Assembly (NCBI GenBank): GCA_009925805.1
Contig: RFQF01000028.1
Span: 1-14,164, forward strand
DNA length: 14,164 nucleotides
DNA from: Flavobacteriia bacterium
Lineage (GTDB): Bacteria; Bacteroidota; Bacteroidia; Flavobacteriales_D; Crocinitomicaceae
Reading direction: 5' to 3'
The notes under the pieces: model-generated
The model's database searches: none
What the model was told of the DNA's origin: nothing
The model's input: the letters and a program-made list of their open reading frames with translations, nothing else
Shown here: positions 1-7,380 of the stretch, in pieces
Layout: each line of letters starts with the position of its first letter
Position numbering within the stretch: position 1 is the first letter of the stretch
Translations under genes and position numbers: made by a program

Positions 1-69
1 GATGATATTGTGGAAAAGGTGTACGAGATGATGTCGAAAGCCAATCCAGGCGCTTTCCCAGTACTATAA
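1..69 (+). CDS. C-terminal end of an unidentified protein (partial)
   Basis: An open frame enters from the left edge and ends at a TAA at 67-69. It encodes 22 residues ending in SKANPGAFPVL. The predicted end is helical (IVEKVYEMMSKA) and has no motif I recognise, so no function is given. It is believable as a real gene end because it is open from base 1 and because the next gene begins only two bases after its stop. That is typical of two cotranscribed and perhaps translationally coupled genes. Confidence 0.55.
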   Translation, partial: DDIVEKVYEMMSKANPGAFPVL

Positions 70-71
70 TT

Positions 72-647
72 TTGCAACTCTCAGACTATTTATTGCATTG
101 GGAAAAGTCATTGAACGGTGGGATTTATCCGGATGAATATGCATCATACCTATCGCTAAACCTCACGCGGTTTAATCGAATAACAAAGACTTTTTCGCCC
201 TCACAGGCTTTTATTGACCTCGTTAGCGAAGTAAAAAAGAAATCCCATTGGATTATTATAACCGAACCTTGGTGTGGCGATGCAGCACAGAGTGTGCCCA
301 CACTTTTGAGGCTTATTGAGGTGATTCCGAAGGCGTCGTATACATTAGAGCTTCGCGATGCGGGAAGTTTGATTAACCAATACTTAACGCATGGGAGTAA
401 ATCGATTCCGAAGTTGATTGTGCGCAACGAACAGCACGAGGACCTTTTCGTGTGGGGAGCGCGCCCCATCCCGCTAAGTGTTTTGTTTAACGAAGGAAAG
501 CAGCGAGGATTGGAAAAACCAGCACTGCATGAAATGCTGCACGCGTGGTATGCAAAAGACGGGGGAAGGAGTTTGGAACATGAAATCATGCTGAACCTGC
601 AACCCTACCTCAATACGGGAAACGAAGCGATGATCCGCCCCCTTTGA
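72..647 (+). CDS. Thioredoxin-fold family protein with a single active-site cysteine
   Basis: A 191-residue cytoplasmic protein with no signal peptide. The diagnostic stretch is TEPWCGDAAQ (residues 64-73). Cys68 is in the place of the first cysteine of thioredoxin CxxC, but the second is replaced (CGDA). The cis-proline-type loop SIPKLI is at 111-116, and WYAKD near 159-163 matches the end of the Bacteroidota thioredoxin-like family (Thioredoxin_9 type). With only one active-site cysteine it cannot act as a classical dithiol oxidoreductase; a monothiol, glutathionylation-like or chaperone role is inference. The only plausible start is the TTG at 72: the upstream in-frame codons back to a TGA at 3-5 contain no ATG, GTG or TTG, and the first internal ATG lies far past the active site. 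It follows the upstream stop by two bases, which suggests coupling, and it converges with sppA with a 15-base gap and no visible terminator. The fold is secure and the substrate unknown. Confidence 0.85.
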   Translation: MQLSDYLLHWEKSLNGGIYPDEYASYLSLNLTRFNRITKTFSPSQAFIDLVSEVKKKSHWIIITEPWCGDAAQSVPTLLRLIEVIPKASYTLELRDAGSLINQYLTHGSKSIPKLIVRNEQHEDLFVWGARPIPLSVLFNEGKQRGLEKPALHEMLHAWYAKDGGRSLEHEIMLNLQPYLNTGNEAMIRPL

Positions 648-662
648 CTTAAAAGAAGCAAA

Positions 663-2480
663 TTAAAAACTCACCACCAACTCATACGGCATCCGCATTT
701 GGATACCCATTTTATTTTCTACCCGTTTTAATTGATCGTACCAAAAATTAAGGGATTCCGGCAGTGAATTTCGATGGATTTTAAGACGGCTTTCCTCCTC
801 GTCGTTTTCTTGGTTTAATAGTTTAATCCATCCACCCCAAGGATCTTCTTTTACGCGTGGGTAATAAATCACATTCGCTTCCTTGGATTTAATTTCCTGC
901 TTGGCAAAGGCTATTACTTCGGGAAGCGTGGCTAATTGATCCACCAATCCTCTTTCCAACGCATCGGAACCAGACCACACGCGACCTCGCGCGAGTTGAT
1001 TCACCCGTTCTTTGGTCATTTTTCGTCCGTCGGCCACCCGTTGTAAAAACTGGCTGTAAATACCGTTCACCTCAGTTTGGACCATGGACAGTTCCTGCGT
1101 CGTCAATTTTCGATTGGAGGACATGACAGCATGGTCGTGGGTTTGCACTCGGTCGAAGGTAATTCCCAGTTTGTTTTCTAACATTTTCCCAGTGTAAGGA
1201 ATCATGCCAAAAACACCTATTGATCCTGTAATCGTGGTGGGTTCTGCAAAAATGCGATCGGCGGGGGTGGCAATATAATACCCCCCTGAAGCGGCTACAT
1301 CCCCCATGGAAACGAAGACCTTTTTTTTCTTTTGTGTGAGCATGACCTCTCGCCAAATCTCTTCGCTGGCCAGGGCACTTCCTCCTGGGCTGTTGATTCT
1401 AAACACAACCGCTTTAATATGTTTATCTTTTCGCACCTTGGAGAATAATTTACACAATTTTTCGCTACTCAACTCCTCCCCGTCTTTGGAAACTTCACCT
1501 TCTCCAATAATCACGGCAATCGAGGGTGTTCCTGCTTGAACCAAGACTTGGTCGTTGTAAAATTTATTCTTCGCATAATCCGTAAAATCGGCCCACGAGA
1601 TATCGCCGTAGTCCGTTACAGCAACTTTCTTCGCCATGGTAGCCATCATTTCATCTTCGTAAAGGACACCATCCACCATTCGATGTTTCAAGGCCTCCTG
1701 GGCATTAACCACCTCCATGGAATTTATCCACTGATTCAGGTTTTCAACGGAAAAATTCCGACTCGAGGCCATGTCTGATGCTAAATCTCCCCAAATACAA
1801 TCCATAAGACGTTGGTTTTGTAGCCTTGCGGAATCGCTTAATTTTTCCAGAAAAAAGGGTTCAACCGCACTTTTAAAATCGTTGTTCTCACCCCGAACGA
1901 TTTGGACTTCTACATCCAACTTATCGAGCATTTTTTTGAAAAACATCGCTTCAGAACCTAATCCGGTAAGGTAAAATGTGGAAGTTGGAAATGCGTAGCA
2001 CTCCTTGGCGACGGAACCGAGATAATATTCTTTTTGACTAATGGATTCGCCTTGAAAGTAAGCCACAACAAACTTTTTACTATCCTTCTGAAAATTATTC
2101 AAAGCAGATCGAATGGAACGAAGCGTTGAAATACCGCAATTAAGTTCTCCGATATCCACATAAATCCCTTTAATTTTTTCGTCTTTTTTCGCTTGATCGA
2201 TGGCATACAAAATATCCGGCAAACCAAGTGTTTCGTCGAGGGAGAAACTCATGGGATCGAAACGGTCGTTGCTTTTTTCTTGAATTTTTCCTTTTAAGTT
2301 CATTCGGAGAATGGAAGCATTTTCTAAGGCGTACGGTGCTGGACCAAAATTGGCGAAAGACCCAATGATTCCCCCCAACACGAGAAAGAAGAAGACCATT
2401 CCTAAAAAAAGAGCTATGGCTACCGCCACCAAAGAAGGCCAAAAAATTCGACTAAAGGGTATTTTATTTTCTTCTGACAT
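663..2480 (-). CDS. sppA: Signal peptide peptidase SppA, long (67K) type
   Basis: A 605-residue membrane-anchored serine protease that degrades leftover signal peptides after secretion. It has one N-terminal membrane segment (about 12-40, LVAVAIALFLGMVF onward) and then the tandem duplicated S49 fold of the long E. coli-type SppA. The catalytic lysine is expected at Lys203 in DFKSAVEPF, equivalent to the general-base lysine in the N-terminal repeat. The nucleophile is Ser398 in GDVAASGGYYIA of the C-terminal repeat, followed by the conserved TTITGSIGVFG segment (415-425). The RINSPGG motif (361-367) is also present. Length is normal for the family, and both catalytic residues are intact, so it should be active. 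The ATG start at 2480 puts the membrane segment directly after a short charged N-terminus. It begins 20 bases downstream of the M1 peptidase stop, so the two are probably cotranscribed. No Shine-Dalgarno sequence is seen, as usual in this phylum. Confidence 0.95.
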   Translation of the reverse strand: MSEENKIPFSRIFWPSLVAVAIALFLGMVFFFLVLGGIIGSFANFGPAPYALENASILRMNLKGKIQEKSNDRFDPMSFSLDETLGLPDILYAIDQAKKDEKIKGIYVDIGELNCGISTLRSIRSALNNFQKDSKKFVVAYFQGESISQKEYYLGSVAKECYAFPTSTFYLTGLGSEAMFFKKMLDKLDVEVQIVRGENNDFKSAVEPFFLEKLSDSARLQNQRLMDCIWGDLASDMASSRNFSVENLNQWINSMEVVNAQEALKHRMVDGVLYEDEMMATMAKKVAVTDYGDISWADFTDYAKNKFYNDQVLVQAGTPSIAVIIGEGEVSKDGEELSSEKLCKLFSKVRKDKHIKAVVFRINSPGGSALASEEIWREVMLTQKKKKVFVSMGDVAASGGYYIATPADRIFAEPTTITGSIGVFGMIPYTGKMLENKLGITFDRVQTHDHAVMSSNRKLTTQELSMVQTEVNGIYSQFLQRVADGRKMTKERVNQLARGRVWSGSDALERGLVDQLATLPEVIAFAKQEIKSKEANVIYYPRVKEDPWGGWIKLLNQENDEEESRLKIHRNSLPESLNFWYDQLKRVENKMGIQMRMPYELVVSF

Positions 2481-2500
2481 ACGTAGGATTTACTGCAAAA

Positions 2501-5500
2501 TTAACGATTTATTAAATTGGTCGCTTTGAAGGGTAAATTGAACGGATTGAATCTTAATGTCAATCGGATGCTTGAATGGTAATTATGGTATAAATCCCCC
2601 ATATTGCTGGATTGAATTAACGGAAAGTAAATGGCCGCGATATCGGATAAATTGATCCCCAATCCGGCGTTGTAAAGCGTTGTTGCTTTGATGCCGTTAT
2701 CGTACACGCCAAAATCCGCGAAAGCTTCGAATATATTCGGTTTGATCGGCAATTGAACGGTGGCATTCAGAGACGTTGCCCAATAATTGGACATGCGCAG
2801 GTTGTCACTTGCCGTCCTAAAACCCCCCATGTCGTTCGCGTATTGAGCTCCGGTAATAGCAGCGCGGTTGAAATAATAATTTTCAGCAAACAAATCCTGG
2901 TAACCGGCAGCACCGAACATGGATATGGAATATCGTCCCATAGCTTGGTAGAAGGTCGTTCCTGGGTTATAGGCTAAATTATACCCCCCATAAAGACGGA
3001 AATTCATTTTTCGGGTCAGTTTACGGTTCAAATAATTGACCGTCAACGATTGGGTAGTTGAAACTCTCGCAAAACTCGCAATGTCGAAAAATACATCCGA
3101 ATAGCCCAATACTCCCTCAAATTGCAGCTGGCTTTCATAGGAAAAATGTTTTTTTCTCCAATGAAGCGTGTGATTCACTTTTAATCCATTTTCGAAACTA
3201 GAATTCGAGGCGGTGGGCAAAACATCACGACGCCACAACCATTTAAAGGTTAAATCGTTGGAGAATCCTTTCGGTGTGCGATTGGGAACTAGATTCAAGG
3301 TAATATAAGGCGTAATGGCGACAAAAAAGGACTGCGTCTGTCCTTTGGGATCGTCCTGGATACCAAAAGACTTTAAGCTCAAACCTGCTTTTATCGATCT
3401 AGGACCTTTATAGGGGAAAAATGTTGTACTCAATTCTGCCACGCCCCCAACGGTATTTCTTCCCACCGAATACATGGGCAGCACCAAGAATTGGAACGGT
3501 TTAAAAGGCACCCCAAAATTGTGAAACGCTGCCCCAATCATAACGCGATCAGCATGGTTAAAGGCCATCATAGGTGTCCAGAAAATGTTCGTTTTATTCG
3601 GTTCGTGATCTCCGATCATGAATTCAAAGGACAAAGGTTCGCACTTCTTGAACAAGAACTTATTGGGATTGATTCGGTTATTAGATCGGTTGATTTCTGG
3701 AATTTGCTTGTTAGGATCAATCACGAATGCCTCCAAGGAATTTCCTCCTTGAAACACGAGAGCACTCCGTTTTTGCTTAGGATCAGTCCATTGGCTCTCC
3801 ATGACCTTCCCCGACTTATCTAAGGATACTACTTGAATTGGTCCTCGAATTGCGCCACTATTCTTCACTTTCACCGAATACGTGTTCATCGCGCTAAGAT
3901 GCTTTGCACGCTTCAATCGATAATCTATCACATGGGTTGTCTGGATTAAATCGCGGAATAACCAGTCCAATTTTCTTCCTGATACACTTTCCAATACCGC
4001 TTGCATATCTTCAGGGTACGGGTGCTTGAATTGATATAAATCGAAATATCGATGCATGCATTGATCGTACAGGGCATCGCCTAAATAGCTTCGGAGGTAA
4101 TGAAAAACCAAGCCGGTTTTTTGGTACATAATCGCTCCATAGTTTGCCGAGCTGAACGCAGCGGAATGGGTTTGAATGGGCTGATCGGCTCCTAATATGG
4201 CTAAAAAACGGTACATGATATCGCCCAAATCGTGGTGGTTTAGGTTATTAAAATGCAGCCTACCTCCGGCAATCATGTCCGAAAAATCCTTGTTTTCCGG
4301 ATATTTCGTAGTAACATAGCGCATTTCATTGGACGTGTTCATGCCTTCGTCCATCCACCCGTGCTCCCGTTCGTTGGAACCTAAAATGCCATAAAACCAA
4401 TTGTGTCCCACCTCATGCACAATCACGACTTCTAATTCGCGGGCCGTTCTGGCGTTGCCAATTACCGTAATCATGGGATATTCCATACCACCTCCAGCAC
4501 TGATGGTTCCATCCACCGCTGTGACTGAGGAATAAGGATAATCTCCATTCCATTTCGAGTAGTAAAACGTTCCATCGTTGATATATTCGATGGCGTTTTT
4601 CCACAACATGGCATTGGCTGGGGTAAATAATGCCCATGTGGTAACGGAATTCCCTGAAGTCGGCAGCTTTACAGACCCTTTGAGTACTTTATATCGCTTA
4701 TCGGCAAACCAGGCAAAATCGTGGACGTTGTTTTGGGTAAAGCGAATGGTTTTCCACTCCTTGGACGATGCAGGGAAAGAATCGCGTAAGGCGCCCTTCG
4801 GAAGGGCAATGATGCTCGCTAAATTTGCTTGGGTAACTTCCGCCAAGGAATCCATAAAGATCACATCTTCGGGGGATTGACGTTCACCGGTGGCGCCCAC
4901 CACGTAATTTGCTGGCAGGGTAATGGAAACATCGAATGATCCATATTCCGAATAGAATTCTCCTTGATTTAGATACGGCATAGCATGCCAACCTTTATGA
5001 TCAAATACCGCAGGTTTTGGATACCATTGAGTAATTTGGTAAGATTGTCCGATATGGCCCAAGCGAGAAATTTCTCCCGAGGGGATTTTTACGGTGAACG
5101 GGGTAGTAACGGTAAGTGAATTTCCGGGTGCTAGGGGTTCATTAAGTTTAATTCGTACCAAATCGGTGTATTTAGGATCAAAGCTCCATGCCACACTGCG
5201 CCCATTAACCTTGAAGTCCAAGGAATTGATGCTTCCCAATTCGGAAGAATCCATAAGCCGGAGTTTGGTCCCCTCGGCTTCTAACTGTTGAGCTAAGGCA
5301 GTTTTTCCATTCTTGTACGCATTGGGCCATACATGCAGGTAAAGTGAATCCAAGGTATGGGGTGAATGATTGAGGTAATCAAACGCTATATTGGCATAAA
5401 TCCGATGCAATTGATCATCCAATGTTGCCTCAATGCGGTAGTCTACCTGTTGTTGCCAATATTGGGCAAGGATCGCTGAAGGGGAAATAACCAAGAAACA

Positions 5501-5521
5501 AGCGTAAAATAATTTTCTCAT
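2501..5521 (-). CDS. M1-family zinc metallopeptidase with C-terminal outer-membrane beta-barrel
   Basis: About 1006 residues from the chosen ATG at 5521, which gives a clean signal peptide (MRKLFYACFLVISPSAILAQ). An earlier in-frame start at 5566 would add 15 polar residues in front of it and is disfavoured. The N-terminal beta domain and the catalytic domain are typical of M1 gluzincins. Zinc site: HEVGH at 369-373 plus Glu392, with the exact HExxH-X18-E spacing. GGMEYP (344-349) stands for the GAMEN exopeptidase loop. Tyr466 in IMYQKTG matches the transition-state tyrosine. After a linker domain (about 535-640) the remaining ~365 residues are rich in alternating aromatic/hydrophobic strands and end in SIRLTLRFNPFNLP, which looks like a transmembrane beta-barrel in the outer membrane. 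There is no T9SS sorting domain, so the barrel is the likely membrane anchor. The function inferred is surface or periplasmic peptide hydrolysis. sppA follows 20 bases later. Confidence 0.9.
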   Translation of the reverse strand: MRKLFYACFLVISPSAILAQYWQQQVDYRIEATLDDQLHRIYANIAFDYLNHSPHTLDSLYLHVWPNAYKNGKTALAQQLEAEGTKLRLMDSSELGSINSLDFKVNGRSVAWSFDPKYTDLVRIKLNEPLAPGNSLTVTTPFTVKIPSGEISRLGHIGQSYQITQWYPKPAVFDHKGWHAMPYLNQGEFYSEYGSFDVSITLPANYVVGATGERQSPEDVIFMDSLAEVTQANLASIIALPKGALRDSFPASSKEWKTIRFTQNNVHDFAWFADKRYKVLKGSVKLPTSGNSVTTWALFTPANAMLWKNAIEYINDGTFYYSKWNGDYPYSSVTAVDGTISAGGGMEYPMITVIGNARTARELEVVIVHEVGHNWFYGILGSNEREHGWMDEGMNTSNEMRYVTTKYPENKDFSDMIAGGRLHFNNLNHHDLGDIMYRFLAILGADQPIQTHSAAFSSANYGAIMYQKTGLVFHYLRSYLGDALYDQCMHRYFDLYQFKHPYPEDMQAVLESVSGRKLDWLFRDLIQTTHVIDYRLKRAKHLSAMNTYSVKVKNSGAIRGPIQVVSLDKSGKVMESQWTDPKQKRSALVFQGGNSLEAFVIDPNKQIPEINRSNNRINPNKFLFKKCEPLSFEFMIGDHEPNKTNIFWTPMMAFNHADRVMIGAAFHNFGVPFKPFQFLVLPMYSVGRNTVGGVAELSTTFFPYKGPRSIKAGLSLKSFGIQDDPKGQTQSFFVAITPYITLNLVPNRTPKGFSNDLTFKWLWRRDVLPTASNSSFENGLKVNHTLHWRKKHFSYESQLQFEGVLGYSDVFFDIASFARVSTTQSLTVNYLNRKLTRKMNFRLYGGYNLAYNPGTTFYQAMGRYSISMFGAAGYQDLFAENYYFNRAAITGAQYANDMGGFRTASDNLRMSNYWATSLNATVQLPIKPNIFEAFADFGVYDNGIKATTLYNAGLGINLSDIAAIYFPLIQSSNMGDLYHNYHSSIRLTLRFNPFNLPFKATNLINR

Positions 5522-5583
5522 CGTTCGAATAAAAATGTAGGCACCATGCGGCGTAAATGTAGTCAAAATCGAATATACCCCAT

Positions 5584-5608
5584 AAAAAAAGCCGTCCGAA
5601 GACGGCTT
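5584..5608 (-). terminator. Rho-independent terminator of the T9SS protein gene
   Basis: Read on the minus strand: AAGCCGTC, loop TTCG, GACGGCTT, then an unbroken run of T (5584-5590). The stem is 8 bp and perfect, closed by the very stable C(UUCG)G tetraloop. It starts about 22 bases after the stop of the gene at 5630 and stands before the M1 peptidase start, so the peptidase-sppA pair should be a separate transcription unit. Confidence 0.9.
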
Positions 5609-5629
5609 GGAAGACCCTTTCGTAAATTT

Positions 5630-7300
5630 TTACTTAACCATCAAGGGCAATACTTTTCTCACGTTGTTTTGATCAACTGTTACCAAGTAAGTTCCGGATC
5701 CCCAAGAGGAAGTATTGAGCATCATGGCTGTCGTAGCATGTTCACCCTCGAAAATCACTTTTCCTGCCAAGTCGGTTACTGAAATCTTAAAATCCCCTGC
5801 ATGGGACAACGCAATTTGCACCATGCCTTCCGATGGATTAGGAACCAGGGTTACGGTCCAATCCAAGAGTTCGTTCACCTGCGCATAGTTATCCATTCCG
5901 TCGCAATTTTCATCAATTCCGTTATTTAAAATTTCGGTAGCTCCCGGGTGTATTTGTGCATTTCCATCGTTGCAATCCCCATTCACTAAACTAAATCCTT
6001 GCACCGTAGAATCGCAATATTCCATGGAGATGTCTGAACCGTAACCGTCATTATCCAAATCTTGATAAAGTAAAAATACGGGAAGACCTTCGTCGGTGCT
6101 ATTGTTGCAATTGTTATCGATACCGTCACAAATCTCAGGCGCATTAGGGTAGGTATTTTGGTCAGAATCGTTGCAATCTGTGCTATCGGCTACGTATCCC
6201 ACAGGTTGTCCACAATTCACCAAGGGTGCACCCGCATTTCCAAACCCGTCGCCGTCAAAATCTTGGTAATAGGTCATAATAACCGTAGCGGTAGAATCGT
6301 TGTCGTTGCAATCGGAACTATCCGCAACGTACCCTGCAGGTTGTAAACATGCTGTTGTGGTCATGTTTATATCGCCAAAACCGTCGCTGTCCATGTCCAT
6401 GTACCAAACGGTGTTGGGATTGATAGAAGCCAATGAATCGTCGCAATCTAAATTATTGGTTACCAATCCAGGAAGAAGGAGGCAAGAGCTAACTATTGCA
6501 TTGGGATCACCGAATCCATCGCCATCCATATCTGCATAATAGTTTGTTGGGGTGTTGCATGGCGTAACCTGGTACCAAGTCGATCCCGCGCGGATTTCAT
6601 CCAATTCCAAGTTTCCAGTATTCGTACTTTGACGTAAAAAAATGGATGCAAAATTTGCCAAACCATTGGTTCCCGAATTATTGGTAATTGTGGCGGCCGG
6701 TTGCATGGTACCGGGTGTTGGGTTGATCCACATGGAAGCAGTGATGGGTGTCGTTGTGGCATCTAATTTCACCACTACAAAACACGTGGTTCCGATTGGA
6801 TATTCCGTGGCATTCCATGTGGTATTCGAAGCGCCTCCACTTTGATTCGAAATACCTAACACAAACGTATTTGGAGCAACACCTCTTTTGATTGAAGCCC
6901 TTGCAGCAAGTACGGTCAAGGTACTTCCTGATCCTCCACCAATCCCCATAAAATAGTCGCCCGTTCCAGCATTCGATGTTAACCCTGTGGTATTGGTAAC
7001 GTTCAACAAGAACGAATAATACCCGATTCCGGTGATATTCGATAAGGGCTTATTCACATCCTCCGTATTCGAAGAAACAAACAAAGCGCGATTCCCTGTG
7101 GAATTTTGCAAGGCCGCAAATGCCAAACTGCTCCCAGAATTTGAAGGAGTAGTAATTGTTTGAAATTGTCCTGGGGTTACTCCGGAATGGGTAGTCCAAC
7201 CGTTGGCATTTAGTGCTCCCGTGAAGGAAAAAGGTTCAAACGTTTGAGCAACAGTCCATTGGGCGAGTATCAACCCTAAAAATAAAGCAATCTGTTTCAT
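5630..7300 (-). CDS. T9SS-secreted protein with MopE-like calcium-binding repeats
   Basis: 556 residues from the ATG at 7300. An upstream in-frame start at 7351 would put 17 charged residues before the signal peptide and is rejected. Layout: signal peptide 1-19 (MKQIALFLGLILAQWTVAQ); a Ser/Thr/Asn/Gly-rich beta domain about 20-247 that resembles laminin-G-like modules of Bacteroidota exoproteins; four repeats at about 252-470, each with a DxDxDGxGD-type loop (DMDGDGFGD, DMDSDGFGD, DFDGDGFGN, DLDNDGYGS) and a DCND/DCDD box, matching the 'putative metal-binding motif' family seen in MopE; and a C-terminal type A sorting domain about 478-556 (VPNPSEG, then DLAGKVI, then GTYLVTV, ending in a Lys). 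It is therefore expected to be exported by Sec, moved across the outer membrane by T9SS and attached to or released from the surface, with calcium (inferred) stabilising the repeats. No enzyme motif is visible. It is probably monocistronic, with its own terminator and a possible promoter. Confidence 0.9.
   Translation of the reverse strand: MKQIALFLGLILAQWTVAQTFEPFSFTGALNANGWTTHSGVTPGQFQTITTPSNSGSSLAFAALQNSTGNRALFVSSNTEDVNKPLSNITGIGYYSFLLNVTNTTGLTSNAGTGDYFMGIGGGSGSTLTVLAARASIKRGVAPNTFVLGISNQSGGASNTTWNATEYPIGTTCFVVVKLDATTTPITASMWINPTPGTMQPAATITNNSGTNGLANFASIFLRQSTNTGNLELDEIRAGSTWYQVTPCNTPTNYYADMDGDGFGDPNAIVSSCLLLPGLVTNNLDCDDSLASINPNTVWYMDMDSDGFGDINMTTTACLQPAGYVADSSDCNDNDSTATVIMTYYQDFDGDGFGNAGAPLVNCGQPVGYVADSTDCNDSDQNTYPNAPEICDGIDNNCNNSTDEGLPVFLLYQDLDNDGYGSDISMEYCDSTVQGFSLVNGDCNDGNAQIHPGATEILNNGIDENCDGMDNYAQVNELLDWTVTLVPNPSEGMVQIALSHAGDFKISVTDLAGKVIFEGEHATTAMMLNTSSWGSGTYLVTVDQNNVRKVLPLMVK
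5891..6547 (-). repeat. In-gene repeat block encoding four DxDGDG metal-binding units
   Basis: This stretch encodes residues 252-470 of the T9SS protein as four related units of about 45 to 65 residues. Each starts with a Tyr/Trp-Tyr or Tyr-Gln-Asp lead-in, an EF-hand-like Asp-rich loop, a cysteine, and then DCND or DCDD. The second and third units share GYVADS(S/T)DCND almost exactly, which suggests recent duplication. The third and fourth also contain the ICDGIDNNC / GIDENCDG box typical of MopE-like repeats. Confidence 0.75.
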
Positions 7301-7312
7301 AGTTTTTTTTTT

Positions 7313-7320
7313 CAAAGTTA
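7313..7320 (-). promoter_or_regulatory. Possible -7 promoter element of the T9SS protein gene
   Basis: Minus-strand TAACTTTG fits the Bacteroidota -7 consensus TAnnTTTG exactly, 12 bases before the ATG at 7300, and is followed by an A-run. The nearest upstream TTG (in TTGGAGCG) is only 13 bases away, closer than the usual spacing, so the -33 part is weak. The leader would be very short. Confidence 0.3.
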
Positions 7321-7328
7321 TATAAAAT

Positions 7329-7365
7329 CGCTCCAACGAGAACCCTATCATTTTCCATTGGAGCG
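7329..7365 (-). terminator. Possible terminator after pnp
   Basis: The inverted repeat CGCTCCAA / TTGGAGCG (8 bp perfect, 21-base loop) lies 16 bases past the pnp stop. On the minus strand it is followed by ATTTTATATAAC, an A/T-rich but interrupted T tract. The large loop and imperfect tail make it weaker than the other two terminators in the window. Confidence 0.45.
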
Positions 7366-7380
7366 CACATTGACGATTTC

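Noticed and set aside
125..589. A 154-codon minus-strand open frame opposite the thioredoxin-fold gene
   Set aside because: It is antisense to a clearly conserved protein and shows no motif or initiation context.
5522..5566. Earlier start of the M1 peptidase at 5566
   Set aside because: It would put 15 residues before an otherwise perfect signal peptide that begins at the ATG at 5521.
7301..7351. Earlier start of the T9SS protein at 7351
   Set aside because: It would add 17 residues including a KKK run before the signal peptide and would run through the candidate promoter and the pnp terminator-like repeat.
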